From: SVTX01 sp045632305
GTDB lineage: Bacteria; Bacillota; Clostridia; Oscillospirales; CAG-272
Assembly: GCA_045632305.1 (NCBI GenBank)
Contig: JAZQWL010000002.1
Location: forward strand, 1 to 7,012
Direction of reading: 5' to 3'
Length of the DNA stretch: 7,012 nucleotides
Each line of letters opens with the position of its first letter. The stretch's first letter is position 1. Positions 1 through 5,595 of the stretch are shown here, one piece after another. The translations under genes and the position numbers were made by a program. The notes under the pieces were generated by a model. It was not told the origin of the DNA. It was given only the letters and a program-made list of their open reading frames with translations, and made no database searches.

Positions 1-20
1 GGCAAGTTATCAGTTTAGAA

Positions 21-130
21 ATGCTACGCATTGTTATGATTGGCTTCGCCAAGTTTAAAAATTGATGGGCAATCATATCATAACGTTTGCGTATCAAACT
101 CATAACGGTGAGCAAAGCGAGCCTCATAAC
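21..130. repeat. Tandem small-hairpin array with TCATAAC linkers
   Basis: The linker TCATAAC occurs at 78-84, 100-106 and 124-130, and its reverse complement GTTATGA at 33-39. Between or beside the linkers sit short palindromes with unrelated sequences: ATGC-TAC-GCAT (21-31), TTGGC-TTC-GCCAA (40-52), ATTG-ATGGG-CAAT (61-73) and GTTTG-CGTAT-CAAAC (85-99). The 17-bp insert at 107-123 (GGTGAGC-AAA-GCGAGCC) pairs only partly. A constant linker with variable but self-complementary inserts is the same design as the array at the right end of the window, although the linker differs. No protein is supported here; the open frame across it is accidental. Function unknown. Confidence 0.55.
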
Positions 131-144
131 TCTAAGCTAAAACC

Positions 145-320
145 AACAGAAAAAAGAGCAGACATACAAGATTTAATCCTGTGTGTTTGCTCTTTCTGTT
201 TGTATAGGGGTTTGGGCATAGCCCATAATGCGTTTGACCAGACAAATGCGATGCTTGCACTTTGCGGTAGTTTTCAAATTCTCCGCTAAGAACATCACAC
301 TTTGTCTAGGGGTGTTTTTT
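145..320 (+). ncRNA. Candidate structured RNA or repeat-derived stem-loop block upstream of pyk
   Basis: Four successive stem-loops and a terminator-like hairpin can be drawn. Stem 1 pairs 145-168 with 180-200: 21 pairs with a 3-nt A bulge at 150-152 and an 11-nt loop. Next are TGGGC-ATA-GCCCA (213-225), a 7-bp stem pairing 230-236 with 243-249, and a 4-bp GCGG/CCGC closure (264-267 with 283-286). The last is the hairpin at 291-316, followed by T residues. The non-Watson-Crick positions G161/T187, T165/G183, G232/T247 and T295/G312 are all G-U in a plus-strand transcript; on the minus strand they would be A-C mismatches, so plus-strand RNA is favoured. No known RNA family was recognised and no clear promoter was found upstream, so a degenerate repeat element is an equal alternative. 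Confidence 0.3.
291..320 (+). terminator. Weak terminator-like hairpin before pyk
   Basis: AACATCAC (291-298) pairs with GGGGTGTT (309-316) with one G-U pair and one A-G mismatch, and a run of T follows to 320. It would end transcripts arriving from the left before the pyk promoter. The imperfect stem keeps confidence modest. Confidence 0.4.
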
Positions 321-331
321 ATTGTTGAAAA

Positions 332-406
332 ATTTACAATATGAATACTTGTAAAATTGCAGGGAATGTGATATAATTATTATGGAAAAATAGTAAAATT
401 TTACAA
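332..406. promoter_or_regulatory. Pair of TTGTAAAA-type dyads around the pyk promoter, possible operators
   Basis: TTTACAA (333-339) faces TTGTAAA (349-355) across 9 bp and overlaps the -35 box. A second dyad, TAGTAAAA next to TTTTACAA (391-406, inner 12 bp GTAAAATTTTAC perfect), lies just downstream of the expected transcription start. The half-site TTGTAAAA at 349-356 recurs exactly, inverted, at 399-406. Dyad centres are about 54 bp apart. The position suits a repressor, but no known regulator is identified: the spacing does not match the usual Rex site, and it is not a cre sequence. AT-richness makes chance symmetry possible. Confidence 0.3.
349..377 (+). promoter_or_regulatory. Sigma-A-type promoter of pyk
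   Basis: The -35 box TTGTAA (349-354) and the -10 box TATAAT (372-377) are separated by 17 bp, and TG at 369-370 makes an extended -10 (TGATATAAT). Expected transcription start is about 384, giving a leader of roughly 37 nt before the ATG at 421. The leader carries GGAG at 411-414, 6 nt before the start codon. Confidence 0.75.
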
Positions 407-420
407 AACAGGAGATAGAT

Positions 421-1833
421 ATGAGAAAGACGAAAATCGTTTGCACATTAGGACCTGCCAGCGGCACAAAGGAAATAGTTAAGGGACTTTGCCTGGCTGG
501 AATGAACGTGGCAAGACTTAACTTTTCGCATAATACCCACGAGGATCACAAGAAGAGAATCGAGATGGTCAAGGAGGTAAGAGAAGAGCTTGGACTTCCT
601 GTTGCTATCCTTCTTGATACCAAGGGCCCCGAATATAGAATCAAAACGTTTGAGAGCGGTAAGATCACACTGAATGACGGTGATAAGTTCACCTTTACGT
701 CCGATGACGTTGTTGGTAACTGCGAGTGCGTTGCGGTGAACTATGCAAAGCTTCCCGAGGAGCTTGACGTTGGCGATACGATTCTTTTAAACAACGGACT
801 TTTGTCCTTTAAGGTTGAAAATATCTGCGGCAATAATATCGAATGCAGAGTAGTGTGCGGCGGCGATCTTTCCGACAGAAAGAGCATGAGCTTCCCCGGT
901 AAGGTTATGAAGCAGCCCTATCTCTCCGAGCAGGATAAGAAGGACATTAAGTTCGGTGTTGAAAACGATATAGATTATATCGCATGCTCGTTCGTTTCCT
1001 GCCGTCAGGATCTTATTGACGTGAAGAATTATCTTAGTGAAATAGGCGCGCAGGGTATCGAGCTTATCGCGAAGATCGAAAATCAGTCGGGCGTTGATAA
1101 TATCGAAGAGATCTGCAAGGAATGCGACGGTATCATGGTTGCGCGCGGAGATATGGGCGTTGAAATTCCGTTTGAGTACCTTCCTTCCATTCAGAAGAAG
1201 CTTATTACAAAGTGCCGTATGCTTGGCAAGCGCGTAATTACCGCGACCGAAATGCTTGAATCCATGATCACAAATCCCCGTCCTACAAGAGCGGAGATCT
1301 CGGATATAGCGAATGCGGTTTACGACGGAACGAGCGCGATCATGCTTTCGGGTGAAACTGCCGCGGGTAAATACCCCGTTCAGGCGGTGCAGACTATGGC
1401 GAAAATCGCAGAGACGACCGAGGCGAGCATCAACTACAAGAAGCGCTTCTATGAGGCGGATTTCCAGATAAGAAACATGACCGACGCGGTTTCACATTCC
1501 ACATGCGGTATGGCGATCGATATTAACGCTTCAGCAATCGTTGCCTGTTCACTTTCGGGTATGACTGCGAGAATGGTTTCCCGTTTCCGCTCTCCCGTTC
1601 CGCTGATCGGTCTTACCACCAACGAAAAGACCTGGAGAAAGCTCGCTCTCTCCTGGGGCGTAATTCCCGCGATGTGTGAGGAGTTCACCTCGACCGACGT
1701 GCTTTTCTATACAGCTAAGAAGATCGCAAAGACCGAGCTTGGACTTAAGAAGGGTGACAGAATCGTTATCACGGGCGGCGATACAACGGGACACTCGGGT
1801 AAGTCGAATTTGATCAAGATTGATGAGATATAA
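421..1833 (+). CDS. pyk: Pyruvate kinase
   Basis: Catalyses the last step of glycolysis, phosphoenolpyruvate plus ADP to pyruvate plus ATP, in the cytosol, normally as a tetramer. The 470-residue product has the length of E. coli PykF and lacks the extra C-terminal phosphotransfer domain of Bacillus enzymes. Visible landmarks are ARLNFSH (31-37, substrate Arg32), DTKGPEYR (66-73), the signature IELIAKIENQSGV (213-225) with catalytic Lys218 and metal ligand Glu220, ARGDMGVE (241-248, metal ligand Asp244) and TATEMLESM (274-282). A B domain occupies roughly 75-160 and the C-terminal regulatory domain begins near 350. Glu71 matches the glutamate typical of K+-dependent enzymes, although Ile74 is more typical of the K+-independent group. 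The start follows GGAG by 6 nt, and the gene has its own promoter and terminator, so it appears monocistronic. Confidence 0.98.
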   Translation: MRKTKIVCTLGPASGTKEIVKGLCLAGMNVARLNFSHNTHEDHKKRIEMVKEVREELGLPVAILLDTKGPEYRIKTFESGKITLNDGDKFTFTSDDVVGNCECVAVNYAKLPEELDVGDTILLNNGLLSFKVENICGNNIECRVVCGGDLSDRKSMSFPGKVMKQPYLSEQDKKDIKFGVENDIDYIACSFVSCRQDLIDVKNYLSEIGAQGIELIAKIENQSGVDNIEEICKECDGIMVARGDMGVEIPFEYLPSIQKKLITKCRMLGKRVITATEMLESMITNPRPTRAEISDIANAVYDGTSAIMLSGETAAGKYPVQAVQTMAKIAETTEASINYKKRFYEADFQIRNMTDAVSHSTCGMAIDINASAIVACSLSGMTARMVSRFRSPVPLIGLTTNEKTWRKLALSWGVIPAMCEEFTSTDVLFYTAKKIAKTELGLKKGDRIVITGGDTTGHSGKSNLIKIDEI

Positions 1834-1838
1834 AAGAA

Positions 1839-1870
1839 AAGGCACGGCTTAAGCCGTGCCTTGATTTTTT
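1839..1870. terminator. Bidirectional Rho-independent terminator between pyk and prfB
   Basis: A perfect 24-nt palindrome (1839-1862) has arms AAGGCACGGCTT and AAGCCGTGCCTT, and will form a GC-rich stem with a TTAA loop. GATTTTTT follows on the plus strand, ending pyk. On the minus strand the stem is followed by TTTTCTTTTAT, ending prfB. The T-run overlaps the prfB stop codon (TAA, complement of 1869-1871), so the two convergent genes share one compact terminator. Confidence 0.95.
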
Positions 1871-2978
1871 ATTTACCCGAATTCATCTTAAGATAGGCGT
1901 TGATAAATCCGTCGATGTTTCCGTCCATAACGGACTGGATATTGCCGTCTTCATGGCCTGTTCTTGTGTCCTTGGCAAGAGTGTAGGGCATAAATACGTA
2001 GGAACGGATCTGCGCGCCCCATTCGATATTTGTCTTGTTGCCCTGAATTTCTTCGATGGTGTCAAGACGTTCGCGGAGCTTGATCTCCATAAGCTTTGCC
2101 TTGAGCATTTTAAGAGCGGTTTCTTTGTTCTGAAGCTGGCTTCTTTCTGTCTGACAGCCAACAACGATACCTGTGGGCTTGTGAACGATACGGATTGCGG
2201 AGTCGGTCTTGTTGATGTGCTGACCACCCGCACCCGATGAACGGTGAGCCGTGATCTCAAGGTCTTCTTCACGGAGTGTTACGTCGTCAACGTTGTCAAA
2301 TTCGGGCATTACTTCGATGGAAGCAAAGGACGTCTGACGTCTGCCTGCCGCGTCGAAGGGAGAAACTCGTACCAAGCGGTGTACACCGTTTTCGCTCTTG
2401 AGGTAACCGTATGCGTTAGTACCCTCAACCATAATTGTGGCGGACTTGATGCCTGCAGCATCGCCGTCGAGCCAGTCGAGAAGCTTAACCTTAAAGCCCG
2501 ACTTTTCGGCATAACGGTTGATCATTCTATAGAGCATCTGCGCCCAGTCCTGAGCTTCCGTGCCGCCCGCACCGGCGTGGAAGGAAACGATGGCGTTGTT
2601 TTTATCGTATTCACCGCAGAGAAGAACGGAAATTCTCTCTCTTTCGGCGGTTTCTTCAATTGCTTCAAGCTCGGAGAGAACCTCCTCTGTGGAGTCCTCG
2701 TCTCCGTATTCGATTGCCATCTCAGCGAGCGCGATAGCGTCTTCGAGACGTGAGCAGAGCGCCTCGTAGTCCTCGATTGTGTCGCGGGACTGCTTTATAG
2801 TCTGTGTGATCTTAGTTGATGCTTCGGGATTGTTCCAGAAGTTAGGGTCAAGTGTCTGTGCTTCAAGCTCTTCCGCTTTGCTCTTGAGGTCTTCAATTCT
2901 GAGTGCGTTGCCAAGCTCCTTCACGTCTGCGCGGAGAGATATGAGCTTGAGGCGTGCTTCTTCAAGTGCGATAATCAT
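1869..2978 (-). CDS. prfB: Peptide chain release factor 2 (RF2)
   Basis: Recognises UGA and UAA stop codons in the ribosomal A site and triggers release of the finished protein. The 369-residue product is full length (E. coli RF2: 365). The helical N-terminal domain spans about 1-110. The codon-reading tripeptide SPF is at 206-208 in VRVSPFDAAGRR, and the catalytic GGQ is at 251-253 in SSGAGGQHINKTDSAIR; SPF rather than a PxT motif separates it from RF1. AAAGGA lies 9-10 nt before the ATG, and an in-frame TAG seven codons upstream excludes a longer product. The usual programmed +1 frameshift (CUU UGA C near codon 26) is absent: the aligned codons read CTC AGA in one continuous frame, so autoregulation by frameshifting is not expected. 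It converges with pyk and is divergent from the DUF1858 gene. Confidence 0.98.
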   Translation of the reverse strand: MIIALEEARLKLISLRADVKELGNALRIEDLKSKAEELEAQTLDPNFWNNPEASTKITQTIKQSRDTIEDYEALCSRLEDAIALAEMAIEYGDEDSTEEVLSELEAIEETAERERISVLLCGEYDKNNAIVSFHAGAGGTEAQDWAQMLYRMINRYAEKSGFKVKLLDWLDGDAAGIKSATIMVEGTNAYGYLKSENGVHRLVRVSPFDAAGRRQTSFASIEVMPEFDNVDDVTLREEDLEITAHRSSGAGGQHINKTDSAIRIVHKPTGIVVGCQTERSQLQNKETALKMLKAKLMEIKLRERLDTIEEIQGNKTNIEWGAQIRSYVFMPYTLAKDTRTGHEDGNIQSVMDGNIDGFINAYLKMNSGK

Positions 2979-3022
2979 TCTATAAATTCCTTTCGGCTAT
3001 AATGTACATAAATATTCAGTTT

Positions 3023-3051
3023 ATTATACCATACAAATTTCTATTTTTCAA
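3023..3051 (-). promoter_or_regulatory. Sigma-A promoter of prfB
   Basis: Read on the minus strand, TTGAAA (complement of 3046-3051) and TATAAT (complement of 3023-3028) are separated by exactly 17 bp, with TG one base before the -10 box (extended -10). Expected start is near 3016, giving a leader of about 38 nt to the prfB ATG. Confidence 0.88.
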
Positions 3052-3056
3052 GCCCC

Positions 3057-3074
3057 ATTTTTAAATTTAAAAAT
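3057..3074. promoter_or_regulatory. AT-only palindrome between divergent promoters
   Basis: A perfect 18-bp palindrome (arms ATTTTTAAA and TTTAAAAAT) lies immediately upstream of the prfB -35 box and about 19 bp upstream of the DUF1858 gene -35 box. It could act as an UP element for both promoters or bind a regulator. Being made only of A and T, it could also be chance. Confidence 0.25.
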
Positions 3075-3092
3075 ATTATATTTCTGATTGTA

Positions 3093-3121
3093 TTGACATT
3101 TTCGGCAAATAATTATATAAT
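3093..3121 (+). promoter_or_regulatory. Consensus sigma-A promoter of the DUF1858 gene
   Basis: TTGACA (3093-3098) and TATAAT (3116-3121), both exact consensus hexamers, are spaced by 17 bp. Expected start is near 3128, leaving a leader of about 30 nt that contains AAGGAGA (3144-3150). This is the only convincing plus-strand promoter found for the whole 3158-6954 block. Confidence 0.9.
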
Positions 3122-3157
3122 AAATATATATTTTAATATTTTTAAGGAGAAATCAAA

Positions 3158-3358
3158 ATGAAGGTTACAAAAGAATCCATTATCGGCGATATTCTCGATT
3201 ACGACAGAGGCACTGCAGAATTTTTCTTTGAGATCGGTATGCACTGTCTTGGTTGCCCCGCATCCCGCGGTGAATCCATTGAGGAAGCTTGCGCCGTTCA
3301 CGGAACAGACGCTGACGAGCTTGTTGCAAAGATCAATAAGTATCTCGAGAGCAAATAA
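3158..3358 (+). CDS. DUF1858 / redox-disulfide domain small protein
   Basis: A 66-residue protein with no signal peptide or membrane segment, so presumably cytosolic. It matches the DUF1858 family, also described as the hybrid-cluster-protein-associated redox disulfide domain: an N-terminal VTKESIIGDIL segment, then a Cys-x-x-Cys pair (Cys30 and Cys33 in GMHCLGCPAS), then SIEEACAVHG with a third Cys at 45. The CxxC suggests a redox-active disulfide or metal site; its substrate or partner is unknown. No hybrid cluster protein gene is in this window. AAGGAG sits 8 nt before the ATG, and an exact consensus promoter suggests strong expression. A strong terminator follows 14 nt after the stop codon, so it may be made mostly as a single-gene mRNA. 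Confidence 0.9.
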   Translation: MKVTKESIIGDILDYDRGTAEFFFEIGMHCLGCPASRGESIEEACAVHGTDADELVAKINKYLESK

Positions 3359-3372
3359 TTTTTATTCTGAAT

Positions 3373-3413
3373 GGCTCGGAGACGATTTTTTCTCCGAGCC
3401 GTTTTGAGTTTTT
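3373..3413 (+). terminator. Rho-independent terminator after the DUF1858 gene
   Basis: GGCTCGGAGA (3373-3382) and TCTCCGAGCC (3391-3400) form a perfect 10-bp stem with an 8-nt loop, followed by GTTTTGAGTTTTT (3401-3413). It stands only 14 nt before the trmK start codon with no promoter visible in between, so readthrough probably sets expression of the downstream genes. Confidence 0.88.
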
Positions 3414-3415
3414 AC

Positions 3416-3421
3416 AAGAGG
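3416..3421 (+). promoter_or_regulatory. Ribosome binding site fixing the trmK start
   Basis: AAGAGG lies 6 nt before the ATG at 3428. It favours this start over the in-frame ATG at 3371, which would place the terminator hairpin inside the coding region and add 19 residues (MARRRFFLRAV and on) not expected for the family. Confidence 0.7.
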
Positions 3422-3427
3422 TTTTAC

Positions 3428-4138
3428 ATGACACTTAATTTAGACGAGCGACTTTTATGCGCGGCATCCTTCGTCCGCGAGGGCAAGCGATTTGCCGACA
3501 TAGGAAGCGACCATGCGTATCTGCCGATCCATTTGGCGCTCACGGGTAAAATTGACGATGCGCTCGCGTCGGATATAAATGAGGGCCCCGTTGAGTCGGC
3601 AATACAAAATATAAATGCGTTTGGCGTTGGCGACAGGGTACAGGCGATTTGCTCTGACGGTCTTGTCGGAGCGGAGAGCTTCGCGCCCGAGGACATTGCC
3701 ATCCTCGGCATGGGCGGTGAGCTGATCGAGCATATAATAGACCGCGCTCCGTGGGTGAAGAACGAGAAAATTCGTTTGATCCTGCAGCCCATGACACATG
3801 CGGAAACTCTTTACTTATATCTTTGCCGTGAGGGATTTTCGATCGTTGACGAGAGAATTTCCTCAACGTCGGACAAGCGCACAGACAGAATTTATCGAGT
3901 GATCGTTGCAGAGTATTCAGGACAGGCGTACGATCCCTCTGTGGTTGAGGCATTCGTCGGCAAGAAAAATATCGAGCGTTACCGCAAGGACGGTGACGTG
4001 CTTGTAAAGAAATATATCCAGCACATGATCGAGGTTTTCGGCGTTAGAATGAACGGCAAAAAATATGCGGGAATAGACGCGTCCTTTGAGGAGGGCATAA
4101 TCTCCTCGCTTGAAGAAATAATAAAGGCGGAGAATTGA
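3428..4138 (+). CDS. trmK: tRNA (adenine(22)-N(1))-methyltransferase TrmK
   Basis: SAM-dependent methylase that makes m1A at position 22 of tRNAs (YqfN in Bacillus subtilis). From the ATG at 3428 the product has 236 residues, normal for the family. The Rossmann SAM-binding motif is FADIGSDHAYLPIHLA (22-37), followed by ASDINEGPVESA (47-58), the family segment AILGMGGELI (91-100) and LILQPMTHAETL (117-128), and then a C-terminal helical region. The start is chosen because AAGAGG precedes it by 6 nt and because family proteins begin with a segment like LDERLLCAASFV. The stop codon is 1 nt before the next start, indicating translational coupling with the Nif3-like gene, a pairing also seen as yqfN-yqfO in B. 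subtilis. The nearest upstream element is a terminator, so transcription probably depends on readthrough. Confidence 0.94.
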   Translation: MTLNLDERLLCAASFVREGKRFADIGSDHAYLPIHLALTGKIDDALASDINEGPVESAIQNINAFGVGDRVQAICSDGLVGAESFAPEDIAILGMGGELIEHIIDRAPWVKNEKIRLILQPMTHAETLYLYLCREGFSIVDERISSTSDKRTDRIYRVIVAEYSGQAYDPSVVEAFVGKKNIERYRKDGDVLVKKYIQHMIEVFGVRMNGKKYAGIDASFEEGIISSLEEIIKAEN

Positions 4139-4139
4139 A

Positions 4140-4904
4140 ATGACAGTTTTTGAATTATATGCTAAATTGACAGAAAGAGTACCCACGTCCCTTTCGTGCG
4201 GATGGGACGGGGACGGATTTGAGGTCTGTCCTGACCGTGATATTGAGGTGAAGAAGGTGCTTTGCGCGCTCGACGTAACGAATGACGTTATTGATCGCGC
4301 GATCGACGGCGGCTTTGACGTGATCGTGGCGCACCATCCTATGATCTTCAACGGTGTTAAGGAGGTTTCCACACTTCGTCCCGACGGGGAAAGAGTTGTA
4401 AAGTGCGTAAAGAATAATATTGCCGTTATGACCTTCCACACGCGTCTCGACGCGGTAGAGGACGGCGTTAATGACACTCTGGCATCTCTTCTTGGACTTG
4501 AAAACGTTTACGTTGGCGAGGGCAGTGAGGGTATTATGAGAGTGGGCGAGCTTCCTTTGGAGCTTGATGCTCTTGATTTTGCTCATAAGGTAAAGGACGC
4601 GCTCGGCGCTCCCTCGGTCACACTTTCCCGCGCGAGCGGTAGAGTCAAGAAGGTTGCGCTCGTCGGCGGCTCGGGTGGAAGCGATCTTGTTCCCGCGAAA
4701 GCTTGCGGAGCGGACACGTTCGTGACGGGAGACCTTAAGTACCACGAGATAATTGCTCCCCGCGACAGCGGAATGAATCTTGTGGTTGCGGGACATTTCT
4801 ACACCGAATATCCCGTTTGCCGCGTGCTTAAGGCAATGATCGGCGAGATCGATCCTCTCGTTGAATGCGAGGTTTATTTTTCTGACAGAGTAGAGGTAAT
4901 TTGA
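4140..4904 (+). CDS. Nif3-like (DUF34) dinuclear metal-centre protein
   Basis: A 254-residue member of the Nif3/YbgI/YqfO family, toroid-forming hexamers with two metal ions per subunit. The biochemical role is unsettled; GTP cyclohydrolase type 1-like names in databases are weakly founded. Expected metal ligands are all present: His65-His66 in VAHHPMIF, Asp104 in HTRLDAVEDGVND, and His219 with Glu223 in GHFYTEYP. GGSGGSDL (176-183) and TGDLKYHE (196-203) are further family landmarks. At this length it is the short, E. coli YbgI-like form without the inserted PII-like domain of many Firmicutes homologues. The N-terminal motif usually near WDNSG reads GWDGDG here. GGAG lies 7 nt before the ATG, inside the end of trmK. 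Position between trmK and other genes with 1-3 nt gaps supports a single operon. Confidence 0.95.
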   Translation: MTVFELYAKLTERVPTSLSCGWDGDGFEVCPDRDIEVKKVLCALDVTNDVIDRAIDGGFDVIVAHHPMIFNGVKEVSTLRPDGERVVKCVKNNIAVMTFHTRLDAVEDGVNDTLASLLGLENVYVGEGSEGIMRVGELPLELDALDFAHKVKDALGAPSVTLSRASGRVKKVALVGGSGGSDLVPAKACGADTFVTGDLKYHEIIAPRDSGMNLVVAGHFYTEYPVCRVLKAMIGEIDPLVECEVYFSDRVEVI

Positions 4905-4907
4905 TTT

Positions 4908-5594
4908 ATGACGTACGTTACATCTAATATTCACGGTGATTACGATAGCTTTAAAAGACTTCTTGAGGTTATTTCCTTCAAGGAAAGCGACATTATGTAC
5001 ATACTCGGCGATATAGTTGACATGGGCGATAAGGCAATGGAGCTTATCGAGGATATAAGCATGAGATACAATATTTACAGTATCGTCGGCGAGCACGACT
5101 ATACGGCACTTCGTATGCTTTCGGGCTTTTCCAAGATGCTTGACAGCGGCGAGACGCCCGACGCGGATTTTATAGCTGAAATGACTGCCTGGTGTGCCGA
5201 TGGCGGACAGGCAACTCTTGCAGGATTTCGCGCGCTTGACGATGATATGAAGGAGGGCGCTCTCGATTACCTTTCCGATATGGCGCTTTATGAGGAGGTC
5301 AAGGTTGGCGGTAAGAAATATCTTCTCGTTCACGCGGGCATTCGTGATTTTTCTCCCTCCCTTGAGCTTGATTTCTGTGGCCCTGAGGACTTTTTCTCCG
5401 AGCCCCTCGATCTTACAGGGAAGTATTACGACGATAAGACGGTCATCGTAGGACACGTGCCTACTACCGAGGAAAACGGCGGCGACGGTAGAATTTTCTA
5501 CGGCAACGGCTCAATTGCCATTGACTGCGGCGCTATGCGCGGCGGAAAGCTCGGTTGTCTCTGCCTTGATAACGGTAAGGAATATTACGTTTGA
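4908..5594 (+). CDS. Calcineurin-like (PPP-type) metallophosphoesterase with altered signature motifs
   Basis: A 228-residue cytosolic protein of the metallophosphoesterase fold, closest in layout to bacterial Ser/Thr-phosphatase-like enzymes. Motifs in order: SNIHGDYD (6-13), LGDIVDMG (33-40), VGEHDY (60-65), LVHAGI (140-145), VIVGHVPT (179-186) and AIDCGA (204-209). His9, Asp35, His63, His142 and His183 are kept. Three usual residues are replaced: the Asp of DxHG is Asn7, the Arg of GDxVDRG is Met39, and the Asn of GNHE/D is Glu62. Activity or metal choice may therefore differ from the family norm. Substrate unknown; protein phosphatase and nucleotide phosphatase are both possible. It starts 3 nt after the Nif3-like gene; AGAGG lies 11 nt before the ATG, a rather long spacing. 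It ends 1 nt before the rRNA methylase gene, indicating coupling. Confidence 0.88.
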   Translation: MTYVTSNIHGDYDSFKRLLEVISFKESDIMYILGDIVDMGDKAMELIEDISMRYNIYSIVGEHDYTALRMLSGFSKMLDSGETPDADFIAEMTAWCADGGQATLAGFRALDDDMKEGALDYLSDMALYEEVKVGGKKYLLVHAGIRDFSPSLELDFCGPEDFFSEPLDLTGKYYDDKTVIVGHVPTTEENGGDGRIFYGNGSIAIDCGAMRGGKLGCLCLDNGKEYYV

Positions 5595-5595
5595 T

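Noticed and set aside
62..289. 75-residue plus-strand open frame
   Set aside because: It runs through the TCATAAC array and the stem-loop block, has no Shine-Dalgarno sequence, and its product resembles no family.
173..295. 40-residue minus-strand frame beginning MFLAENLKTTAKCKHR
   Set aside because: It has an ATG but no clear ribosome binding site, and overlaps the stem-loop block; the RNA structure or repeat explanation is simpler. A tiny protein cannot be fully excluded.
391..406. Rex operator
   Set aside because: The palindrome lacks the 4-bp central spacer and outer TTGT/ACAA symmetry of known Rex sites.
3371..3427. Upstream in-frame extension of trmK (19 residues)
   Set aside because: It consists of the terminator hairpin and T-runs, lacks a ribosome binding site, and is not part of the family's N-terminus; ATG 3428 has AAGAGG at good spacing.
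4155..5456. 433-residue minus-strand open frame
   Set aside because: It is the antisense shadow of the Nif3-like and phosphoesterase genes, caused by their codon bias; the translation has no recognisable domain.
5515..5595. Upstream in-frame extension of rlmD (27 residues)
   Set aside because: It lies within the phosphoesterase gene in another frame and precedes a complete TRAM domain; the ATG at 5596, 1 nt after the previous stop codon, fits the operon pattern.
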